This document shows positions 23,232 to 29,239 of a stretch of DNA of 39,194 nt, piece after piece; position 1 is the stretch's first letter; each line of letters opens with the position of its first letter. The notes below the pieces were generated by a model. It was not told the DNA's origin. It did not search any database and saw nothing but the letters and a program-made list of their open reading frames with translations. A program made the position numbers and the translations under genes. Source of the stretch: a virus; IMG/VR virus record IMGVR_UViG_3300025671_000173, positions 1 through 39,194 of that record. One strand, 5' to 3'.

Positions 23232-23480
23232 TGGTATGGAATACAGTAAACACGCAAGTGTGTTAGTGTTCCTTTCCACTAATTAAAACTGTACTCAGTA
23301 GCAGAATAGAGTGCAGGGAGAACCTGCAACAGGTGATAACCTCTGAATGTCAACAATCAACCCATAGTGAACACTGCTACACATACCATTTGACTACGAC
23401 TTGCCAGGAAGGTTCTAGTGACGAAGCGTACAGCACCTTTCGCAGGTGCGAAACGCTGAGGATACAAGAACCGGTGGCAA
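23229..23480 (+). ncRNA. Structured RNA candidate, about 250 nt, three domains
   Basis: Domain 1: TAGTGG (23229-23234) with CCACTA (23276-23281), containing a CAC-GCAA-GTG hairpin (GNRA tetraloop). Domain 2: GTAGCAG (23298-23304) with CTGCTAC (23374-23380), containing GCAGG/CCTGC and AGGT/ACCT hairpins. Domain 3: a long hairpin 23401-23480 with TTGCCA/TGGCAA, GGTTCT/AGAACC, AGCGT/ACGCT and GCACCT/AGGTGC (loop TTCGC). No ORF fits the stretch, and it is GC-richer than flanking genes. Not recognised as a known family; lacks tRNA, tmRNA or group I intron motifs that I could spot. Confidence 0.65.
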
Positions 23481-23512
23481 AAAGTAATTACTAATTAGAT
23501 TTATTTAAAACG

Positions 23513-23540
23513 TTGCATTAATATTAAATGAATATATAAT
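23513..23540 (+). promoter_or_regulatory. Promoter for a probable leaderless transcript
   Basis: TTGCAT (23513-23518), 16-bp spacer, perfect TATAAT (23535-23540), then 7 nt and ATG at 23548. The transcription start would coincide with the ATG, and no ribosome binding site is present. The same TATAAT-N7-ATG geometry occurs at 24840-24855. Confidence 0.55.
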
Positions 23541-23547
23541 GAAACCT

Positions 23548-23787
23548 ATGATAGATATAGAACAACTGTTGACTGAAGCAGAAACAGGAAAAGTTAATCG
23601 TATATCAGAAAGAATAACTGACGAAGCTAAACCTTTTTGGGATGGTATAGAGTCAAGAGTTCTAGCTGGTAAACAAATAAAACCATTTGTTGTAAGCAGA
23701 TTGCTTAAAGAACATTTTGGTATCAAGATAAGTGAAACAGCTATACGTAATCACTTCTCATATTTAGTAGATAATGTCAAAGAATAA
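23548..23787 (+). CDS. Helix-turn-helix protein, 79 aa
   Basis: A small helical protein with an N-terminal heptad motif (IEQLLTEAETGKV) and a C-terminal three-helix region (about 45-75: KPFVVSRLLKEHFGIKISET, then AIRNHFSYLV) that reads as a helix-turn-helix. The ATG at 23548 is preferred because it lies exactly 7 nt after TATAAT; an in-frame ATG at 23539 overlaps that box. It overlaps the next gene by 14 nt. The adjacent phosphoesterase has a similar N-terminal motif (IEKLLAEAESIKI), suggesting that the two proteins associate or share a domain. Likely a DNA-binding regulator or recruitment subunit. Confidence 0.7.
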   Translation: MIDIEQLLTEAETGKVNRISERITDEAKPFWDGIESRVLAGKQIKPFVVSRLLKEHFGIKISETAIRNHFSYLVDNVKE

Positions 23788-24838
23788 TAACGAAATAGAA
23801 AAGTTATTAGCTGAGGCTGAATCTATTAAGATTCAAGAACTCAAAGCAGATAATCTTAAACTTCTTAAATCATTAGAAAAAGCTAAGAATAAAAAAGCTG
23901 ATATGATTGATGCAGTTTTTGATGCAGTTAGTACAAACCTACGGACGTGGGACAAACCTATTATACCTAAGCCTACACTACATAAACCTAATAAAAATAG
24001 TGAGGTAGCTATTGCTGTATTATCTGATGTTCAACTAGCTAAAGTAACTCCAGATTATAACACACAAGTAGCAGAGGAACGTGTAATTGCATACGCAAAT
24101 AAGATAGTTGAATTGACAAATGTTCAACGATATGCACATCCTGTTAACAAATGTGTAGTCCTAGCTGCTGGTGATATTGTAGAAGGTGAACTTATATTTC
24201 CAGGTCAACATCATCTTATTGATGCGTCATTATATAACCAAGTTACTATTGACGGACCTAGAATATTGACACAGTTCTTTGACATATTACTAGCAAACTT
24301 TGACGAAGTAGAAGTACACTGGGTGATTGGTAATCACGGTTCATTAGGTGGACGTGCAAGAAAAGACTACCATCCAGACTCTAATGCAGACAGAATGCTA
24401 GGCAAGATAATGGATATGGTATATAAACATGATAAAAGAATACAATTTATTATTCCGGATTCTGAGGGTGATAATCATTGGTTTGATATTGCTGACTTGG
24501 GTAAAGGATGTAAGTTCTTTGTATGGCATGGTGATAATATCAGAGGACACAGTGGTTTCCCATGGTATGGCTTTGGTAAAAAGCTATTAGGTTGGAAAGC
24601 ATTAGCATCAAGAGGCTTAATGCCAGACTTTGATTATGCTATTGCAGGACACTGGCATACACCTACAACTATGTACGTCAATGACATACGGTTATGGGTA
24701 AATGGCAGTACTGAAAGCTATAACACTTATGCATTAGAACAGTTAGCAAGTATGGGTAGACCATGTCAATGGTTATTATTTGCTAAACCTAATCACGGTG
24801 TTACTGCAGAATACCTTGTAAAACTAGATAAAGTATAG
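23774..24838 (+). CDS. Calcineurin-like metallophosphoesterase (SbcD/Mre11-type nuclease candidate)
   Basis: A 354-aa protein with an N-terminal coiled coil (about 5-45) and a metallophosphoesterase domain. Motifs: SDVQLAK (D85), AAGDIVEGE (D134), VIGNHG (N187/H188), WHGD (H252), GHWHT (H293/H295). Motif I is normally DxH; here it is D-V-Q, with Gln at the His position, which may reduce or alter metal binding. Phage members of this superfamily are often DNA repair-like exonucleases or phosphatases. Nearby annealing protein and HNH gene support a role in DNA processing. The start overlaps the previous gene, without a clear ribosome binding site. Confidence 0.85.
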   Translation: MSKNNNEIEKLLAEAESIKIQELKADNLKLLKSLEKAKNKKADMIDAVFDAVSTNLRTWDKPIIPKPTLHKPNKNSEVAIAVLSDVQLAKVTPDYNTQVAEERVIAYANKIVELTNVQRYAHPVNKCVVLAAGDIVEGELIFPGQHHLIDASLYNQVTIDGPRILTQFFDILLANFDEVEVHWVIGNHGSLGGRARKDYHPDSNADRMLGKIMDMVYKHDKRIQFIIPDSEGDNHWFDIADLGKGCKFFVWHGDNIRGHSGFPWYGFGKKLLGWKALASRGLMPDFDYAIAGHWHTPTTMYVNDIRLWVNGSTESYNTYALEQLASMGRPCQWLLFAKPNHGVTAEYLVKLDKV

Positions 24839-24845
24839 GTATAAT
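24816..24845 (+). promoter_or_regulatory. Promoter for a second probable leaderless transcript
   Basis: TTGTAA (24816-24821), 18-bp spacer, perfect TATAAT (24840-24845), then exactly 7 nt and ATG at 24853, without a ribosome binding site. It lies in the end of the phosphoesterase gene. The -35 box is identical to that of the late promoter at 16083-16088. Confidence 0.55.
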
Positions 24846-24852
24846 ATATATT

Positions 24853-25026
24853 ATGACTAATATAAATGTCAAGTCTAAATGGAAATTGACAGGTATAGAA
24901 TACAGTGGACTTGGTGACAAGCCATATTTTATATTAACTAATAACCAAGGCGAAGTTAAGTTAGTACCACTAGAACGTGGTGTGCATAACTTACGAGTCT
25001 TATTAGACTTAGAAGAAGAAGAATAA
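24853..25026 (+). CDS. Small early protein, 57 aa (unknown)
   Basis: A frame of 57 codons with no ribosome binding site but a TATAAT box ending 7 nt before ATG. The product is beta-prone (KWKLTGIEYSGLGDKPYFIL, then NNQGEVKLVPLERGVHNLRV) and ends LDLEEEE, resembling a small beta-barrel with an acidic tail. Codon use is like its neighbours. It lies between the phosphoesterase and hairpin H8. Function unknown; might act near single-stranded DNA metabolism given the next gene. Confidence 0.6.
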   Translation: MTNINVKSKWKLTGIEYSGLGDKPYFILTNNQGEVKLVPLERGVHNLRVLLDLEEEE

Positions 25027-25028
25027 TC

Positions 25029-25079
25029 TTTATCTTATACGTTTGTACATACTTTTGTACTACAAACGTACAAGATAAA
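25029..25079 (+). repeat. Family hairpin H8
   Basis: Basal TTTATCTT/AAGATAAA (8 bp), A-C mismatch, middle helix TACGTTTGTA/TACAAACGTA (10 bp), terminal segment CATACTTTTGTAC (13 nt, AC at positions 4-5). It precedes the GAAAGGA site of the annealing-protein gene. This copy lies more than 4.6 kb from H7 yet keeps the full architecture. Confidence 0.82.
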
Positions 25080-25093
25080 TAGAAAGGAATGTT

Positions 25094-25660
25094 ATGGCTA
25101 ATAACGTTGACTTGTTATCTCCTTTTCCACAGGAGTTAGTAAGAAAAGCACCAGCTGGTAAGTTTGGTGATTATGTTCCACACGCACATTATGTTGAGCG
25201 TTTAAGGGACAGTGGAGTTAAATACTCATGGCAATGTGAACCTGTATATGGTACACATAACGGTGAAAAAAGAATAGTAGGTGCTAAAGGTACTATAACT
25301 ATTGAAGGTATGGGTAGCTATGATGGCTTTGGAGATGTTGATACATTTAAGTTAGGCAACTCTAAGTTCAATGATGGTACTAACCTTAAAGATGCAGAGT
25401 CTGATGCATTTAAACGTGCATGTATGCGATTTGGTCTAGGCGTAGAACTATGGTCAGGTTCAGTACAATCAGAAGAAGAAGCTACATCTATAGCACCTGA
25501 TGGCTATACACAAGAGATGGCTGATAAAGATGCTATGGTTGAAGTTCATAAAGTAGATATGCGTAAGAAAGAAAACAAACCTAGTAAGGAAGATGTTCAA
25601 CGCATGAATGATATTATGAATAGTATCTTAGATACTGATAACAACGAAGCACCTTTCTAA
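25094..25660 (+). CDS. Rad52-like single-strand annealing protein
   Basis: A 188-aa protein with the motif LKDAESDAFKRACMRFGLG at about residues 98-116, matching the Rad52/Rad22-family signature (ESDALKRAL-R-FG). Such phage proteins anneal complementary single strands during recombination-dependent replication or repair. N-terminal half carries the expected beta-strand core (QCEPVYGTHNGEKRIVGAKG and GTITIEGMGSYDGFGDVDTF); the last 60 residues are a charged tail, probably for partner binding. ATG follows AGAAAGGAATGTT. It is coupled to the zinc-ribbon gene (one-base overlap, TAATG). Confidence 0.87.
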   Translation: MANNVDLLSPFPQELVRKAPAGKFGDYVPHAHYVERLRDSGVKYSWQCEPVYGTHNGEKRIVGAKGTITIEGMGSYDGFGDVDTFKLGNSKFNDGTNLKDAESDAFKRACMRFGLGVELWSGSVQSEEEATSIAPDGYTQEMADKDAMVEVHKVDMRKKENKPSKEDVQRMNDIMNSILDTDNNEAPF

Positions 25661-26199
25661 TGCAAGACTTAAACTTTATAGTACAGACTATACAGTCTAT
25701 GACTGCATCAGTTCAGAATAAAGAAACTCTAAACAAAATTCTTGGCACTGCTAATCAATACGCTAGTGCTATGAAGTTTCCTGCTGATAAAAAAATATGG
25801 ACAGACAAGCAATTAGATAAGTATTTCAACATGATTGAACGACTTGTTGATATGCCTGTTGAATATTCACAAGATGACTTTGAAAATATGTCTATACAGG
25901 AGAAGTTGTCAGCAGTAGGTATAGAGTCAGAAGATATAACGCCAGGATTGCAAGGTTCTGGTGATATGCTAGGAGGCATAGTAGATAAGATGGAACAACA
26001 AAATAAGTATAGAGATGACTTGAAATGTCCATATTGTGGACAGATGGTGTACGATAATCGTAACAGCAAGAAGTCAGATAAAAGTCCAGACTTTACATGT
26101 TCTACAAATGACCCTGCTATATGCGGTGGACATAGTGGGAAGTGGCGTAAGTCTTGGTGGTTAGATAACAGTGACATTCCAGAAGAATGGGGTATCTAA
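25660..26199 (+). CDS. Protein with C-terminal zinc ribbon, 179 aa
   Basis: Starts within the stop of the annealing-protein gene. The first 110 residues are helical; the C-terminal 60 contain CPYC at 123-126 followed by C147 and C155 and aromatic residues (KWRKSWW), a zinc-ribbon arrangement. Similar helix plus zinc-ribbon genes lie next to annealing proteins in many phages, with unknown role, perhaps binding single-stranded DNA or the recombinase. It overlaps the next gene by one base. Confidence 0.7.
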   Translation: MQDLNFIVQTIQSMTASVQNKETLNKILGTANQYASAMKFPADKKIWTDKQLDKYFNMIERLVDMPVEYSQDDFENMSIQEKLSAVGIESEDITPGLQGSGDMLGGIVDKMEQQNKYRDDLKCPYCGQMVYDNRNSKKSDKSPDFTCSTNDPAICGGHSGKWRKSWWLDNSDIPEEWGI

Positions 26200-26471
26200 T
26201 GATACCTGAATACTTTCGTGGTACTAAAGTACCTGCATATATTAAATCCAAAACACAATTAATTGCTTGGGCATTTACTGAGTTTATGGATGATGAACCA
26301 ATTAGTAATTGGGAGTTTGTGGTTGACTTATATTGCCACAGGTTCGGTGGGATAATACATAATCTTAGGCAGGAAGGTTATGAAATTACTACTTTACCTA
26401 GTAAAAAGAGAGGGTTAGTACATTACTATTGTACAAAATTACCTTCTACGAAAGCTGCTACCATTAGCTAA
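26199..26471 (+). CDS. Helix-turn-helix / winged-helix protein, 90 aa
   Basis: The ATG at 26199 forms a TAATG junction with the previous gene; an in-frame ATG at 26187 is possible. The sequence ISNWEFVVDLYCHRFGGIIH then NLRQEGYEITTLPSKKRGLV, ending with VHYYC, matches a small helix-turn-helix family common in phages, where a conserved R-x-L-R-x-x-G-Y-x-I segment forms the recognition helix and wing (compare Pfam HTH_39-like). Probably a DNA-binding regulator or a packaging/replication accessory. Coupled to the transglycosylase gene (one-base overlap). Confidence 0.72.
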   Translation: MIPEYFRGTKVPAYIKSKTQLIAWAFTEFMDDEPISNWEFVVDLYCHRFGGIIHNLRQEGYEITTLPSKKRGLVHYYCTKLPSTKAATIS

Positions 26472-26920
26472 TGATAGAAGTATTTGTGGGGTGTTTGTTT
26501 CCGATTTTACTTACACCTCACAACTTGCCAGATTATTTAGAGTGTACTGACGTGTTACCTAAAGTAGAAAGTGTGTTAGTTCATTATGAGGTAGTAGAAG
26601 AACACTTTAAAAAGGACGACATCTTACGTGCATTAGGTGTTATATACTGCGAAAGCTCAGGTAAAGCTGGAGCAATTGGAGTTAATACTAATGGTACAAA
26701 AGATGTCGGACTCTGGCAATTCAATGATAATACTTGGTTATGGTTAAAACCTAAACTAGGTATAATAAGTAAAAGAACTAACGTAGAAGTATCAACAGCA
26801 GTGGCTTCTTGGTTAGTTTACAATGACGGATGGCATCATTGGAACAGTAGTAAACACTGCTGGAAAGGAACTGATAATGAATTGTTGTGGATACACACTA
26901 ACAGTATGTCCAGTAACTGA
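26471..26920 (+). CDS. Lytic transglycosylase / lysozyme-like muramidase
   Basis: A 149-aa protein with an N-terminal hydrophobic segment (about 5-16) that may act as a signal or signal-arrest sequence. The catalytic region has CESSG at 60-64 (E61 as candidate catalytic Glu), AIGVNTNGTKDVGLWQFND leading to the conserved GLWQFN motif (80-85), and a C-terminal helix (VASWLVYNDGWHHWNSSKHC). This is the soluble lytic transglycosylase/goose-lysozyme pattern: cleavage of peptidoglycan glycan strands. It may be the endolysin, although it sits in the early-strand module, far from the holin. Four Cys may form disulfides after export. Confidence 0.82.
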   Translation: MIEVFVGCLFPILLTPHNLPDYLECTDVLPKVESVLVHYEVVEEHFKKDDILRALGVIYCESSGKAGAIGVNTNGTKDVGLWQFNDNTWLWLKPKLGIISKRTNVEVSTAVASWLVYNDGWHHWNSSKHCWKGTDNELLWIHTNSMSSN

Positions 26921-26978
26921 CATAGCATATTGTGATTATTGTTCTAAGAACTGGGGTCATGCAGATGACTTGGTCTAA
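26877..26978 (+). CDS. Overlapping small Cys-rich protein, 33 aa
   Basis: A frame overlapping the transglycosylase end in +1. The ATG lies 7 nt after AAAGGA. The product MNCCGYTLTVCPVTDIAYCD continues YCSKNWGHADDLV, with CC, C and CDYC plus His, plausible for zinc binding. It bridges the gap to the next gene, whose ATG lies inside its end. Overlap with a conserved gene lowers confidence, but the ribosome binding site and Cys pattern resemble the mini-genes at 16566-17427. Confidence 0.42.
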   Translation: MNCCGYTLTVCPVTDIAYCDYCSKNWGHADDLV

Positions 26979-27132
26979 CATTAATCAAGAATTTAAAAAA
27001 GAAATTAATAAAATATTAAATCTTAAATGTGAATTATGTGGTAACAGTTACATGACAGATTTTACTTTAGTTAAGTATTGTAATGATTGTATAGAAAAAC
27101 TAGAACTAGAAATGGACGATATTGATGAATGA
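26965..27132 (+). CDS. Small zinc-ribbon protein, 55 aa
   Basis: Start taken at 26965 (8 nt after GGGG); in-frame ATGs at 26959 and 26932 are less well placed. The product has CELC at residues 22-25 and CNDC at 39-42, a four-Cys zinc ribbon, with a basic N-terminus (NQEFKKEINKILNLK) and an acidic C-terminus (EKLELEMDDIDE). Function unknown. It overlaps the next gene by 8 nt. Confidence 0.65.
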   Translation: MTWSNINQEFKKEINKILNLKCELCGNSYMTDFTLVKYCNDCIEKLELEMDDIDE

Positions 27133-27322
27133 AAAAATAGATATATTAAAAATAAATATATTTAGTAATCCTAAATATTTAAAAGTCTGGGCTAGTCAAT
27201 TCAGTAAAGCATGTGGTAGTGATACATTTAATGTAGCACCTGACATGTTAAGATTAAAATTTTTAATGGACAAGTTTGTCCAAGATTATAACTGGCACTT
27301 AGCACAGTTAGAGGAGGAATAA
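27125..27322 (+). CDS. Early protein, 65 aa (unknown)
   Basis: The ATG at 27125 lies inside the end of the previous gene. A helical product (MNEKIDILKINIFSNPKYLK, then VWASQFSKACGSDTFNVAPD) ending QLEEE. The last codons GAGGAGGAATAATG supply the ribosome binding site for the next gene, with one-base overlap. Family not recognised; the pattern matches the coupled genes at 18181-19164. Confidence 0.65.
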   Translation: MNEKIDILKINIFSNPKYLKVWASQFSKACGSDTFNVAPDMLRLKFLMDKFVQDYNWHLAQLEEE

Positions 27323-27894
27323 TGGTATATAATACCGAGTTTAAATCTTTAGTAACAGCTAAAGAAAAGTTTCATATAACAGATGATAAAGTTAAAAAAG
27401 CATTCAGAGATTGGAATAAAGAAAAATTAGAACTTGCACGACAAGCTACAAGTTTTGGAGGTCGTAGGTTACTAGGTGTAACAGATAACAATGTACCAAT
27501 TTTTGCATCATATGAAATAGATAAAAAAACATTAACGTTAACTTTAAAATTAACACATAGTATAGATACTATACGTAATTCTAAGTATTGTCCTAGACGT
27601 ATTACATTAGGTACTAATGAAAATCTAAATAATTTAGAGTTTGCTATGCGTCCTGCTAGTAAATTAGACCATGGTGAGATTACTGATAAAAGTATTGATT
27701 ACCTTGAGAAATTAATAACTATGGTTGAATCAAGCAGTATAGGTAAAGTTAATGGTAAATGTAGTACACAATTGTTTATGCATGTGTCTAACTTTATTCA
27801 TGCTGGTTCACCAGAAACAGGTAAGTTTAGATGGCATGATGTAATGAAAACCTGGAATATGCCATCAGGACAGTACTTAACTATTTATGGATAG
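27322..27894 (+). CDS. Early protein, 190 aa (unknown)
   Basis: A basic, mixed alpha/beta protein with no recognised family. It has an N-terminal helical part (SLVTAKEKFHITDDKVKKAF), a central beta-rich part (PIFASYEIDKKTLTLTLKLT), and a helical C-terminus. No Cys cluster or membrane segment. It begins at a coupled GAGGAGGAATAATG junction and overlaps the HNH gene by 8 nt. Its place beside an HNH nuclease and near recombination genes suggests DNA metabolism, but that is inference. Confidence 0.65.
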   Translation: MVYNTEFKSLVTAKEKFHITDDKVKKAFRDWNKEKLELARQATSFGGRRLLGVTDNNVPIFASYEIDKKTLTLTLKLTHSIDTIRNSKYCPRRITLGTNENLNNLEFAMRPASKLDHGEITDKSIDYLEKLITMVESSSIGKVNGKCSTQLFMHVSNFIHAGSPETGKFRWHDVMKTWNMPSGQYLTIYG

Positions 27895-28159
27895 TCTTTC
27901 AGAGATAAGAAAAGAAGCTATGGAGCGTGCTAATGGACGCTGTGAATGGGCTTATTGTAATGATGATAAGTGGTTAGAGTTAGCACACATACAGGGTATA
28001 GGTATGGGTGGTAATAAAAAACGTAAATATGACATAAATAATGTATGTATATTATGTAAGTATCATCACGATATTTATGATGGTCGTAGACCTAACGGAA
28101 GTAAACGTGCATATAGAGATTTATTACAAGGTTTTTTAAAAAGAAAAGCTTCAGAATAA
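27887..28159 (+). CDS. HNH endonuclease
   Basis: A 90-aa protein with the complete HNH fold: RCEWAYC (C19, C24), LELAHIQGIG (first catalytic His34), DINNVCILCKYHH (Asn51/52, C54, C57, His60/61). The C-x4-C and C-x2-C pairs bind structural zinc. HNH enzymes cut double-stranded DNA; in phages they assist terminase in packaging or nick DNA for recombination. This copy lies at the end of the early strand, far from the terminase. It is the last plus-strand gene and ends 10 nt before the converging minus-strand gene. Confidence 0.9.
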   Translation: MDSLSEIRKEAMERANGRCEWAYCNDDKWLELAHIQGIGMGGNKKRKYDINNVCILCKYHHDIYDGRRPNGSKRAYRDLLQGFLKRKASE

Positions 28160-28169
28160 ACTACGGACG

Positions 28170-28496
28170 TTAGTTACCTAATTTATTGTAGAACTTATTC
28201 CATTTTTTAGCAGAATTATAATTTGATTGAGCTTTAACATAAGCTTTGTCTGCTTCTCTATATAAAGAATCTGAGTCTGCAGTAGTAAGTTTATCACCAT
28301 GTTGTCCTATAACTTTATAGTATTGTTTATAAGTACCTTCATATTGGTTACCTTTTTTTAAAGCAGCATCACGCATAGCTAGATGTTGTTTTTTTCTAGC
28401 TTTTAATTCTTTTTGACCAAGACCTTTATAACCTTGACCAACTAGATTATCTAGTGATGACATTTTTCTAGGTGTACCGTCTTTTTTACTAGGCAT
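28170..28496 (-). CDS. Basic helical protein, 108 aa (unknown)
   Basis: Highly basic (MPSKKDGTPRKMSSLDNLVG, then QKELKARKKQHLAMRDAALK) and helical; its C-terminal half repeats AYVKAQSNYNSAKKWNKFYN-type helices. Family not recognised. It may bind DNA or belong to the virion. It is the last gene of the rightmost leftward unit, touching the previous gene by one base (TAATG). No terminator with a U-run is seen between it and the converging HNH gene; only a weak AACTA/TAGTT hairpin spans the 10-nt gap. Confidence 0.62.
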   Translation of the reverse strand: MPSKKDGTPRKMSSLDNLVGQGYKGLGQKELKARKKQHLAMRDAALKKGNQYEGTYKQYYKVIGQHGDKLTTADSDSLYREADKAYVKAQSNYNSAKKWNKFYNKLGN

Positions 28497-28768
28497 TATC
28501 TGTTTAACTTTGTTCCATCATTATTACTATTACGGTCATTCCAAATTTTAATAACAACATTTTTTAAATCTTCTTTAGGCATAGCATTAGGTTTTCTATT
28601 AGAACCTGTTGAAGGATAATAAGGCATTGGTTCAGCTTGTGCTGGTGGTTTAGGTCTATTTGGTTTAGGTCCAGGTTTAGGTAAAGGTTTACGTGGTTGT
28701 GTTTTAGGACGAGTTTTTTTAACTGTAGATTTTCCAGCACCTGTAATATGTTTAGTTGATTTAGCCAT
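28496..28768 (-). CDS. Proline/lysine-rich protein, 90 aa, with shared C-terminal motif
   Basis: A largely disordered protein: basic N-terminus (KSTVKKTRPKTQPRKPLPKP), then PKPNRPKPPAQAEP, and a short C-terminal motif KIWNDRNSNNDGTKLN. The next upstream gene ends with the near-identical KVWDDRNVKNNGTKLN, so the two proteins share a C-terminal tag. This may be a targeting or virion-binding signal. Family not recognised. One-base overlaps on both sides. Confidence 0.6.
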   Translation of the reverse strand: MAKSTKHITGAGKSTVKKTRPKTQPRKPLPKPGPKPNRPKPPAQAEPMPYYPSTGSNRKPNAMPKEDLKNVVIKIWNDRNSNNDGTKLNR

Positions 28769-29028
28769 TATGGATTTAATTTTGTTCCATTATTTTTTAC
28801 GTTTCTATCATCCCATACTTTTAAAGTTGGATTATCCATTTTAACTTTGTTAGGATTAGGTATATCAATACCAGTAGTAATCTTTAAAACACCTTTAGCA
28901 AATGTTGTTATAGGATTATCAGCACCACCTGGTAACCAACCTTTATTATATTTTTTATCCCAATCATAATAGGTCATACGTTTTGTTTTACCTTTTCCAC
29001 CACCTTCAATTCTTGGTACATTAGGCAT
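28768..29028 (-). CDS. Small basic protein, 86 aa, with shared C-terminal motif
   Basis: Product begins MPNVPRIEGGGKGKTKRMTY, contains a Trp/Gly segment (WDKKYNKGWLPGGADNP), and ends KVWDDRNVKNNGTKLN, the motif shared with the downstream neighbour. Otherwise the two differ, so the tail seems modular. Function unknown. It begins 1 nt after the holin gene stop (29030) and overlaps the next gene by one base. Confidence 0.6.
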   Translation of the reverse strand: MPNVPRIEGGGKGKTKRMTYYDWDKKYNKGWLPGGADNPITTFAKGVLKITTGIDIPNPNKVKMDNPTLKVWDDRNVKNNGTKLNP

Positions 29029-29029
29029 A

Positions 29030-29239
29030 TTATTTACTCACTTTCTTATCTACGACTGCTAATTGTTTTTTAGCAAATTCTTTTATTACTACTAACGAAG
29101 CAGAGGCACCTGATATTGCAGCAAGTTGTACTGTGTTAATATCAACACCTACTAATGGAGCAACTGTTAACGCACCAAGGAATGCTTGAACAAATGTCCA
29201 TAATGTTTTTTCTAATACTAATTTATATTCGTTACTCAT
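29030..29239 (-). CDS. Holin (two transmembrane helices)
   Basis: A 69-aa protein with two hydrophobic segments, about 12-32 (TLWTFVQAFLGALTVAPLVG) and 37-58 (TVQLAAISGASASLVVIKEF), a short polar N-terminus and a Lys-rich C-terminus (KKQLAVVDKKVSK). Size, topology and charged tail fit a class II holin, which forms membrane lesions to release the endolysin at lysis. It is joined to the 636-aa gene by a one-base overlap (TAATG). The DUF5675 gene lies one gene away. Confidence 0.82.
   Translation of the reverse strand: MSNEYKLVLEKTLWTFVQAFLGALTVAPLVGVDINTVQLAAISGASASLVVIKEFAKKQLAVVDKKVSK

Noticed and set aside
16386-25079. Hairpins as intrinsic transcription terminators
   Set aside because: No U-run follows the stems; most are followed within 50 nt by a ribosome binding site and a gene on the same strand.
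28159-28190. Bidirectional terminator between the converging HNH and 108-aa genes
   Set aside because: Only a weak 5-bp AACTA/TAGTT hairpin over a 10-nt gap and no U-runs; insufficient to call.
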